Assembly: GCA_964017045.1 (NCBI GenBank)
Contig: OZ024794.1
Location: 32,767,682 to 32,831,681 of the forward strand
Source: Omphiscola glabra
Lineage: Eukaryota > Mollusca > Gastropoda > Lymnaeidae
Direction: 5' to 3'
DNA: 64,000 bases
Of this stretch, positions 55,920-64,000 are shown one piece after another; position 1 is the first letter of the stretch; each line of letters begins with the position of its first letter. The notes below the pieces were generated by a model, which was not told the origin of the DNA, did not search any database, and saw nothing but the letters and a program-made list of their open reading frames with translations. A program made the translations under genes and the position numbers.

Positions 55920-56095
55920 CAAAACAAGCAAGGGCATTCCAAAAAACCAGGGGCATTCCAAAAAACCAGGGGCATTCCAAAAAAGCAGGGGCATCCAAAA
56001 CAAGTAGGAACATTCCAGAACACGCAGGGACTTTCTAAAACTAGCTAGGACATTCCAAAACAAGCAGGGACATTCGAGAACTAACACTGATATTG
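55920..56095. repeat. Tandem repeat of about 20 bp, about eight copies
   Basis: Variants of GGGGCATTCCAAAAAACCA are identical in the first copies and degenerate later (AGGGACATTCGAGAAC). Confidence 0.85.
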
Positions 56096-56431
56096 TTGAA
56101 AAGACTTGAAAATGTTAGAAATACATCTAGTAATATCAAAACGAAGATAGACTCTTCACAACAAACAATGGACAATACAAATATAATTTGGACATTGCAG
56201 AGTTAGCATGAACCTTGCAGAACTGGCAAGGACAACCAATCCAAGAAATTAGACAAGTTCGACAACTAACGGGAATTCACGAACTTTCGTAGAAATCCTT
56301 GAACTGAAATAACGCTGGGCGGCATCCAACAATCTACCATAGGCGGCCCCCCATTCCAGGGTTGGGCCTTAAATTAAACAAGCCCTAAAAAATTGTTCAT
56401 GTAAATCCTGCATACGCCCATTTGTTTGAAT

Positions 56432-56575
56432 TTATGTAATTGTACGTGATTTATCATTTATGTAATTGTACGGAATTTATCGTTTATGTGATTGTACGGG
56501 ATTTATCATTTATGTGATTGTACGGGATGTCTCCTTCATGTAATTGTACGTGATTTATCATTTAAGCGATTGTAG
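56432..56575. repeat. 26-bp tandem repeat, about 5.5 copies
   Basis: TTTATGTAATTGTACGTGAT plus TTATCA, with G/A changes at fixed positions. The 55.6-57.5 kb interval otherwise holds no gene. Confidence 0.85.
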
Positions 56576-57168
56576 CCACTGATATTTATTGGGGTATGGG
56601 AATGGTTTTTATCAAACTTAATGTATGTAAAACCTTATGGGCTGAAGATATATATTTAAAGCCAAATTCGTCACAGCCACAAAGCACATAGCAACAGCTA
56701 CACATTTAATCTCCACACGAGAACACGCACCCATTGAACAAATCGTCAGCATTTCCCAACCCTTTGAAAAACAGGAAAAAAACTCATTTTTGGGGGTTGG
56801 GGGGTGGGGGTGGGGGCTACGACTGAAAATTTGATAGAATGTGTTTTAATCGGCAACGAGTCAATGTGCTAAGTTTCAGCTCAGATAGAATGACAGGAAG
56901 TGGGTCAATTACTCTTCCGAAGATTTTTGCCGCCACAAAGAAAATTAATCAGTTGCCATACAGAAAAACAGCTGCTGTTTTTTATTTGTGATTGCGGATC
57001 ACTTATGAACGTTAAAAAAATTAAATGTATAACAGAAAACGACAAATGTAACAAAAAAATATTCAATAAACTTGTAAAATATGTGGGTTTCTTCAAAACT
57101 CCGAAATAAGCAAACATTTACTTTGTTAGCATCGTTTTGATAAGAACACTAAAGTGACAGGTTTCTAC

Positions 57169-57222
57169 CAGCCAATGCCAGAGCAATGGCTCTATCAGCC
57201 AATGCGAGAGCAATGGCTCTCA
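57169..57222. repeat. 27-bp direct repeat, two copies
   Basis: CAGCCAATGCCAGAGCAATG GCTCTAT occurs at 57169 and 57196 with one main substitution. Each unit contains the short inverted pair AGAGC/GCTCT. Confidence 0.8.
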
Positions 57223-57512
57223 AAATATAATAAGTGCCGCCTGAAAATAAGACACAAATAATATACGGAAAAAAAAGAAGAAGTTTTATTGACATTTTCA
57301 TAGCTCTCCTCTATTCATAATTTGGGTTTTGTTTCACATCCTTACACCTCGAGACAACGTTGTAAAATTGTTTCGCCTTTAATAGGTACGCATAATTTTA
57401 TAAAGACATAATCATTATTCTTATCAGTGATTTTAACAAATACATTTCTCGCCCACATCCCTTGACATAAATGGGCAAACGACCCTCTGGTGTTCCGCGC
57501 TTCTCTGCAGAA

Positions 57513-58910
57513 CTATATCCGCAACAAATCTAACGGAATATCACTGAGCGTGCTCCGAACCGAATCCTGTCCTCCTTTTGATGTTTCGTCGTCATTCGTT
57601 TTATCCTCCGACGACGTAACATCCTCATGCTGCGTCGTACTGTCGCGTGATGGAGGCTTGCTGTTGCGCCGCTGATTCGTGACGACGCGGGGCGGATCGA
57701 CGTTGTAGCTGGTGACCTCGTCCACGGAGAGCCTCGAGAGTCTCGGTGTTCTCTGCAGCTCGGTGGAAATGGTGTAGCTGGCGTTCGTCGAGATGTGCAG
57801 CAGCTTCAAGCTTTGCGTCCAGTGCCAGGGGCAGGTGGTCAGCATGCAAGCGTACACTTTTAGGTATTCAGATCTCAGCATCGCGTACACGGGCGCATTC
57901 GCGAAGGAGTTGGCGTACGCAAAAAGGACCGTGTAGGCCTTGGCGATCTCGAGGTTCTTGTGAGAGAGAAGTTTGAAAAATTTCATAGGAGCGACAAGAA
58001 GGTAGGGCAACCACAGGATGACGAATAGCAGCATCAGCATGACGGAGATTTTCACGGAGTTGATGCGGTGATTAAAACTGCGGACGTTGTCTGTAGACCA
58101 AACGTTGCTCTCAGCTCGAAATCTTTTGACTTGCTTTTTAACGACAATTACGACATGAATGTCCAGGATGGCCGAGACAAAGACGCAGATGTAAGTGTTT
58201 CCAATGGTAGCCCAAGCCACGTATAGTCTTGGCAAAATCTCGTAGAAATTGCAACGGATTCTTGGGTCATGTATTTTATAATCGTATCTATTGAGTCCTA
58301 TGATGGGCAAAAAGCCCAAAATTAAGACATACAACCATATGAAAACAAGAAGCAAGATGGAACGTTCGGTGGTCACCCAGATGCGATACTTCAGTGGCCA
58401 AATCACGGCCAAGTAGCGATCAATTGTTATCGCGAGTAGAGAAAGGAGTGAGCCGCCCAGTGAGGTGACTACAGCCGCCATGCGGAGCAGACAAAGGTAT
58501 TTGTGACTATTGATTATCTGAGGATTGTACCTGGATAAAACGTTCATCGGTAGATAAAAAACGCCCAACAGGAAATCGGATATGGCCATGCTCAGGAGTA
58601 AAAGGTTGTTGCTGTTGTAGAACCCAGGGTACAGGATGATCCCCCAGAAAATAAGAAAGTTCGACATACAGATCAGAGGAATGTAAAACACGATAACACC
58701 CGTGCTAACATTGTAGGCGTGCTTGATATCTAAGTCGTCGTAAAAGCTCGAAGTTGCGTTGGTGAAGGAAATGTCATCGACTATCATGAACGATGGGTCG
58801 TCAATCATCACAAACATCTTCGACATTTTCGTGCTCCTTCTCAGGCTCGCTACTTTCGGGCTCGCAACAAAGTAGATATCCGTATGTCTTACATGCGAGA
58901 TTCGAGGCAT
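57513..58910 (-). CDS. Class A GPCR 4 of the cluster
   Basis: 465 residues if the first ATG (58910) is used; an ATG at 58826 (MSKMFVMIDD) gives 437 and an N-terminus closer in length to the paralogues, so the start is uncertain. An acceptor (CTTGCTTCATCTGCAG then GTTAAGG, exon from 58946) lies 36 nt before the first ATG. N-glycosylation NAT at 51. TM2 SMAISDFLLGVFYLP; IDRYLAVIWPL (DRY 164-166); LPIIGLN, where the paralogues have GWN; loop 2 CNFY; TM6 ILWLPYLLVAPMK; TM7 ANSFANAPVY (338-342); PWHWT (361-365). The tail of about 100 residues is rich in Ser/Thr and acidic residues (QHEDVTSSEDKTNDDETSKG). Family as for GPCR 2, 3 and 5; ligand unknown. Confidence 0.9.
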   Translation of the reverse strand: MPRISHVRHTDIYFVASPKVASLRRSTKMSKMFVMIDDPSFMIVDDISFTNATSSFYDDLDIKHAYNVSTGVIVFYIPLICMSNFLIFWGIILYPGFYNSNNLLLLSMAISDFLLGVFYLPMNVLSRYNPQIINSHKYLCLLRMAAVVTSLGGSLLSLLAITIDRYLAVIWPLKYRIWVTTERSILLLVFIWLYVLILGFLPIIGLNRYDYKIHDPRIRCNFYEILPRLYVAWATIGNTYICVFVSAILDIHVVIVVKKQVKRFRAESNVWSTDNVRSFNHRINSVKISVMLMLLFVILWLPYLLVAPMKFFKLLSHKNLEIAKAYTVLFAYANSFANAPVYAMLRSEYLKVYACMLTTCPWHWTQSLKLLHISTNASYTISTELQRTPRLSRLSVDEVTSYNVDPPRVVTNQRRNSKPPSRDSTTQHEDVTSSEDKTNDDETSKGGQDSVRSTLSDIPLDLLRI

Positions 58911-58939
58911 CGTCCGGGTGGCATGCTCTCAAAGGGAGA

Positions 58940-58960
58940 CCTTAACCTGCAGATGAAGCA
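58940..58960 (-). promoter_or_regulatory. 3' splice site upstream of GPCR 4
   Basis: TTGCTTCATCTGCAG followed by GTTAAGG on the minus strand; similar in form to the acceptors before GPCR 2 and 5 (…ATCCATYTRCAG GTC). Confidence 0.5.
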
Positions 58961-58999
58961 AGACAAATTTCTTGGGGCATCAAGTGACGAAATGAGCAA

Positions 59000-60780
59000 A
59001 AGCATGTTAAGAACTTATGAGGGGGGAGCATTTGGTTTAAAGGGTGTACGAGGTTAGTAGCATCAGGGCCTCGCGAGGTTAACGCATAGGAGTAAACGGC
59101 CAAATAGCGAGTGCGACCGTGGGACAAGTTTACACGTGTGAAGCTTGCTGTTTGGATGCTTGGTTAGCTGATGCTTTGTTTAAATTAAAAAACGGATGTC
59201 TTGAACGCTGAATTCAAAAGTTTTATTTAAAACAGATCTTAACACAACGTTGAACGCCGAAAGTTGAATATATGCTCGTTAATAAATTTGAATGAAATTA
59301 GTGTAGTTTAATTTTGGTCGTTGGGATCTTTAATGCGTTTTTTTTAAAATAAAAAGTTCACACACAAGTGTTTCAAAGTGTTGGAGAGGCCAATGTAAGC
59401 TTGACGAGACGAGTAAGTTGCTGGACATCCCACGAAAGACGCATGCGAGGATATAGAAGAAACTCAGACATTCTCTCGACTCAGGGCGGTGACAATCTCC
59501 AACCACTCCGATAGGACATAGATAACAATTGTGTCTTTCAAGTGTGCTAAAATCGATGTCCTCCATCCATAAATGTGTGACTTTTCTTTTCAGGAAAAAA
59601 AAAACATAAACGAACGCGTCCAATTACACGTTCACAAAATGTACACACTGGTTAGTTTTCTTGTCCAATTTAAAATTAAAAACAAAAATTTACATTGTAT
59701 CGAAAAATCATTACACACACATACACATTATTTAAAAAATCACACATAAAAGCAAAAAATGTTCCCCTCTATACAAACTTTTCGTTTTACTCTTTTCTAA
59801 ATTCTATTCCATCTTTTATCATCGAATAGTTCCACTGTGTAAAATAAAAGCACCCCCCCCCCCAATTCAAACAGTAGTCACGCTTCAGTTCAACCAACAG
59901 TTACATTCCGTCCACTCAAATCATTTCACTCCATACGTCACCAATTCTTTCAACTAAAACTATTAGCCACCCAATACACGAAACTTTCAGTTGTCATAAC
60001 CCTTTAAGACGGTGGTGAAACCGGGAAAGTAATCACGTGATGTTAGTCACGTGATGCTAGATATTGAGACATAATCTATTGATTTTTTTTCATCTTGAAA
60101 GGGTTGAAATCATTTTTTTTTAAATAAATAGATTTTGAGCAATACATTTTAATAAATAAGCGTAAATGAAAACAACAAGTTTAAAACATAGGATATACGA
60201 TAATTGTACTGAGTTACGAAACAAACGATTAAAAAATATAATAGTTTAAATTGATGATTTATGATCATATTTCACTAAGATTTACTTAAGGCACATCCAA
60301 AGTAATACAATACAATTTCAATATCTGTGTAGTAAGTGATTTTTCTCGTAAATTAGTATTTTTATTAAGTTTTTTGTTTGTTTTTGGGTTAGTCCTTATT
60401 TTTACATTCAAAAATTATATATATAATTTTTGGCCTACCACTTTGTAATTTCTTACATTAAGAAGATCTTTTAAATTAAAGAACAAATCTTCTCTAAAGA
60501 AACTTTCTATAACAGCATAAATTCTAACAATCAATATGTATGCGTTTATTGACTACCGCCTATTATTGGCTAAAGCGTTAAACTTTTGTGGTTCTGGTTC
60601 CCCACATCCTCCTTTCTCTCCCCCCCCCCTCCCGGTCATTGTGTTGCACTCTTTTGTTATAGATACACAACGTACGGTCCGTCTACTAAGAATCAGATTC
60701 TCTTTAAAACTCCAAAAGCCAGCATGCTGACCCTCTTAATTTATACTAAATATATATTTCCATTTTTTTCTAATATATCT
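59000..60780. other. Intergenic stretch between GPCR 4 and GPCR 5, no gene supported
   Basis: AT-rich with poly-C (59852) and poly-T runs. It presumably holds the GPCR 4 promoter and 5' UTR exon, which I could not locate. Confidence 0.4.
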
Positions 60781-60789
60781 CTTATGTGT

Positions 60790-61460
60790 TCAACAATACA
60801 ATCAGGAAATTTTTTACTAACCACCCCCCTCTCTCTCTCTTTCTAATAGTAATAGGTACAATTATCGCGCACATTTGTACCAGCCATCTCTCTCATTTGT
60901 TCAAACCATCGCTCATTTGTAACAATAATCTACTCGTCTGTAACATAATCTACCTAGTTTGTTATAACAATCCCTTTCTTATATGTACGAAATGTGTCTT
61001 TTATTTTAATCAACCATTTCTCTTTCTTGTACCAACCCACCCCCATCTCACCCACTCTAATTTTTTTTATAAATGTCACCTGAATTGTACACATCTCTTT
61101 CGTTTTCTCTTACACTACCCCCTCTCTTTTATAGCAACAATCCCTCTTTCATTGGTAGCTAACATTCTCTCTCTCTTCTTATTCTCCGCCCAACCATCTT
61201 TATCCCTTTAAATAAATCATCGCTTATAAACCTATAGTGCCTACCATTGTGAACCGACATCTCTATCATTCTTACATACCATCACTCATAGGTTTGGGCC
61301 ATTTCTTTCATTCTCCCAAACCATCTCTCTCGTCCAAATGTGTATAAACCTTTTCTCTTCCATGTGCAACACCCCAAGACCTCATTTTCATCCAACATTT
61401 CTCTGAAATCTGCCAATGATTTCTCTCATTCCCCAACCATGGAAATAAAAGTGCTCAAAA
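60790..61460. repeat. Pyrimidine-rich degenerate repeat downstream of GPCR 5
   Basis: Plus strand strongly C/T-biased, with recurring variants of CATCTCTCTCATTTGT and ACCAACCATC. This is an old, diverged tandem array of about 30 bp units. On the transcript side of GPCR 5 (minus) it would be purine-rich 3' UTR. Confidence 0.5.
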
Positions 61461-61478
61461 ATCAACCCCAAAATGTCA

Positions 61479-62744
61479 TCATATTTCTGTATCAACATCA
61501 TTTTCAGACACACCAAACAGTGCTCTGAACTTTTCTTTTGTGAATACAAAGTTCATATCCGTGTTTTGAGGAACGGTTATTCCCATGTAAGAAAAGACAT
61601 CGCTGGAGACCTTCTCGGGGGGCCTGGTGTCTTTCTCTACGGAAGTGCGAAGGTCTAGGGACAGACTCTCGGTCGGGGATAACGTGATTGACGTCGGTAT
61701 GCTCTCGCATGTGGCCCAGTATTTTTTCTCCCGGCTCAGCTGTCTGAGCTCGACCTTCCAGCGCCAGGGCGGCGTGGTCACCATGAGCCCGTACACTTCC
61801 ATGTACTCCTCTCTCAGGATGGCGTAGATGGCCGCGTTGATCGACGAGTTGGAGAAGGCAATCAGCAGCGCGAACGTTTTGTTGGCCTCCACGATGTCCA
61901 GTGCGGAGACGTGCCGCAGTTTGAACGGCACGATGATTATGTACGGGCACCACAAGAGTATGAAGAGAATCATTAAAGCAAACGTTATTTTCACACTCAT
62001 CATCCGCGACCGATACTGTTTGATGTGCTCGCCCGTGTGATACGGCCGTCGCTTCTTGGTTTGTCGAATCACGACTCCTATGATTTGGATGTTGAGAAAG
62101 GTCGAGCCCAAGATGCAAGTATACGTGCATACGATTGTGCAGAACACCACATACGGCATGGGCAAGACCGCGTAGTAGTTACAACGTAGGTTTACATCTT
62201 GCACACTGTAATCATAATTGTTCCAACCGAAAATCGGGAGCATAGACACAACACAGACAAAAACGGCATCGGCGGTCAGAAGTTTGAAGATTTTTTCGAT
62301 GGTAATCAAAGCATTATACCTGAGAGGCCACAGCACGGCGATGTAGCGGTCGATTGAAATCAGGAGCAGAGCCTGAATCGAGCCGCCTGCGGCGAGCGTC
62401 ACCGACGTGAACTTGAGAAGACACACGTATTTATTGTTGTTGATGGTCTGTTTTGTCGCCTCTGTGTAGCCGAGGATGTACATGGGTATGCAGAAGGCTC
62501 CCATGAGAAAATCATAGACGGCCAGGTTCATCAGCAGGAAGTTGTTGCAGGTGTAAAATCCGGGGTACAGCAGGATCCCCCAGAAGACAAACGTGTTGGA
62601 GATGATGATCATCGGCACGTAGAGGCTCCCAACGACTATGAACACGGTGTAGGCGAAGCGGACATTGGCGTCGATCGGTGGCGACGTCCCGTTTGAGGTA
62701 CCGTTGAGGTCATGGAATTCCTCAGCGACAGAGCCATCGAGCAT
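61479..62744 (-). CDS. Class A GPCR 5 of the cluster
   Basis: 421 residues from ATG 62744, with N-glycosylation motifs NGT at 14 and 18. TM1 N50; NLAVYDFLMGAFCIP (D78); TM3 Cys108; IDRYIAVLWPL (DRY 132-134); LPIFGWNNYDY; loop 2 CNYY (Cys188); TM6 LLWCPYIIIVPFK; TM7 SNSSINAAIY (NAAIY 303-307); PWRWK (326-330). The tail of about 90 residues is Ser/Thr-rich in its first half. It aligns with GPCR 2 almost without gaps up to TM5 and shares the same 5' UTR acceptor, so the two look like the youngest duplicates although they are not adjacent. Plasma membrane receptor by family; ligand unknown, possibly chemosensory. Confidence 0.9.
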   Translation of the reverse strand: MLDGSVAEEFHDLNGTSNGTSPPIDANVRFAYTVFIVVGSLYVPMIIISNTFVFWGILLYPGFYTCNNFLLMNLAVYDFLMGAFCIPMYILGYTEATKQTINNNKYVCLLKFTSVTLAAGGSIQALLLISIDRYIAVLWPLRYNALITIEKIFKLLTADAVFVCVVSMLPIFGWNNYDYSVQDVNLRCNYYAVLPMPYVVFCTIVCTYTCILGSTFLNIQIIGVVIRQTKKRRPYHTGEHIKQYRSRMMSVKITFALMILFILLWCPYIIIVPFKLRHVSALDIVEANKTFALLIAFSNSSINAAIYAILREEYMEVYGLMVTTPPWRWKVELRQLSREKKYWATCESIPTSITLSPTESLSLDLRTSVEKDTRPPEKVSSDVFSYMGITVPQNTDMNFVFTKEKFRALFGVSENDVDTEI

Positions 62745-62919
62745 GCTTGCTTTTTTTTGCCAGTGTCACTTTGAACAATTATTAACACCATTAGCATGCT
62801 GCCTCAAAGTCATATTTTTTTCCCAATGACAAAAGTTCCATAAATTCGGAAAGGCTGTATGTGGGAATGGTTTATGATAGTCATCGTTGTCCTATCAAGG
62901 TCAAGCGTTAAATTTTGTA

Positions 62920-62950
62920 CCTGGCGACCTGTAGATGGATCAATACAAGA
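62920..62950 (-). promoter_or_regulatory. Conserved 5' UTR acceptor upstream of GPCR 5
   Basis: The minus strand reads TTGTATTGATCCATCTACAG followed by GTCGCC. The exon would begin at 62928, 184 nt before the ATG. It is nearly identical to the GPCR 2 site. Confidence 0.6.
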
Positions 62951-62959
62951 TTCCATGGA

Positions 62960-64000
62960 GATTTTATCGGGCTCAATTCAATCATTAAAGTCCTAATTAT
63001 AAGTAACGAGTGTGCAACTGCTGATAATTCTATCACTTATGACACTTTTTTTTTCTTCTTCAGAAATCTTTCTCAACTTGTGTCTACCAATTATACAAAA
63101 CAACTTGCTTATATAAAAGTACGTAATCTCGTCTACCCCGTTTTATTTATTATTAGCCCCGATCAATTAATTTGTATGAAGAAGTATGTTTTTTTCCCTT
63201 CTTCTTTTAAATATTACTTGTTATTACATTTCAAGGGTAAGGATTGAAATAATAATAACAACTAGGATTTAGTGAAATTAATTTGCCTGCAAGGATTAAA
63301 ATCTTTTAAAAGCTGACCTCAAGATTAAAAATATTTAAATTAAACGTGTATTGAATTGTGGAAGTAAAGGATGCGTCAAATATGGAAAGCTGAAAATGCT
63401 TGTATATAAATAAGTCTAACTAAATTTTGCTGTCAAGGTTATGTGGAAATAAGTTTGAAAGGATCTAAAAAGAATTTCATAAACTAATGTCTAGAAAGAT
63501 AAAATACGTTAATTTTTCCTCAATTATTAAAATAATATTTTAAAAAACTCTCTACTTCCAAAATTAAACATGTTAAAATGACTAACAACCTCTTTCATAT
63601 TTCTCAGTACGTCACAGAACGACCAGAGGAGTGTCTAACTCTCAAACAATTGCCAGAAAAACATATTTTGTTTCACGAGAATATGGCGCTCGGTTTTTTT
63701 TCTTAGAGTCTCTGAGTGGGTAGACTAAATCACGGTAACAAAGTTTAAAAGGAAGGGAAAAAAAAGCAGAAACGACAAGAATAAAAAAAAACAACAAGAC
63801 ATGACTTGAATAGACTTCCGGAAACCGAAGCAGCTTTATAGAGACCTGTTAGAGAAGTCATTTCATACACCTTGATCTTTGGGACAATACGTAGATCAGC
63901 TGAATATATATAACTCAATAGCCGCTGACCTTTTAATTAAAAAGTAAACAAAGTGCAAAATGATATTTCGCAGCAATAAACTAAGCACAAAAACCTTTTA
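62960..64000. other. 5' flank of GPCR 5, no gene recognised
   Basis: AT-rich DNA to the window end. No exon, TIR or repeat could be supported. The GPCR 5 promoter and first exon may lie here. Confidence 0.4.

Noticed and set aside
55884..56087. Minus-strand frame rich in Leu/Phe/Cys
   Set aside because: It is the translation of the 20-bp tandem repeat, not a gene.
59330..59623. Minus-strand frame of 97 codons between GPCR 4 and 5
   Set aside because: It begins at a TTG, not an ATG, and has no family features; more likely 5' flank of GPCR 4.
1..64000. tRNA, rRNA genes and CRISPR-like arrays
   Set aside because: No cloverleaf with A/B boxes, rRNA segment or spaced identical repeats was recognised by eye; the tandem repeats here have no unique spacers.

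Overview
The window is animal nuclear DNA: AT-rich, intron-rich, with GT-AG introns and many decayed transposable elements. A tandem array of rhodopsin-class receptors with intronless coding regions, together with the repeat content, is most like a lophotrochozoan, probably a gastropod mollusc. The organism is inferred; no species-specific marker is visible.

Layout. (1) 164-5937 (+): the last eight coding exons of a MINDY4 (FAM188B) deubiquitinase gene, with two L2/CR1-like LINE fragments in its introns. (2) 6.2-8.5 kb: convergent intergenic space with minisatellites. (3) 8536-10191 (-): UBOX5/RNF37, a U-box plus RING ubiquitin ligase with an uninterrupted coding exon. (4) 10.3-22.4 kb: a transposon graveyard holding three or four LINE fragments, a piggyBac-like relic and a possible TIR element. 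(5) 22463-36496 (+): a complete 18-exon HELQ helicase gene; all exon phases join and give a predicted 1148-residue protein. (6) 36.5-40.5 kb: HELQ 3' region, short repeats and a possible orphan exon. (7) 40.5-62.7 kb (-): five class A GPCR genes in the same orientation, separated by transposon relics (piggyBac-like, a hAT MITE, a GC-rich insert, an LTR retroelement) and minisatellites.

The least expected structure is inside HELQ intron 11. A 3343-bp segment (29105-32447) has 16-bp perfect terminal inverted repeats and an exact 7-bp target duplication. It carries its own antisense, apparently spliced small gene and a coiled-coil reading frame, and no recognisable transposase. It looks like a complete DNA transposon of unknown type, or a non-autonomous one with passenger genes.

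The five GPCRs form one family. They share an NAxxY motif instead of NPxxY at the end of TM7, a PWxW motif just after helix 8, and a CxxY motif in extracellular loop 2. Several show a 3' splice site shortly upstream of the start codon. By analogy with clustered molluscan candidate chemoreceptors they may be sensory receptors, but ligand and tissue cannot be read from sequence. MINDY4, UBOX5 and HELQ act in ubiquitin signalling and DNA repair; they are unrelated to the receptors and to each other as a pathway.
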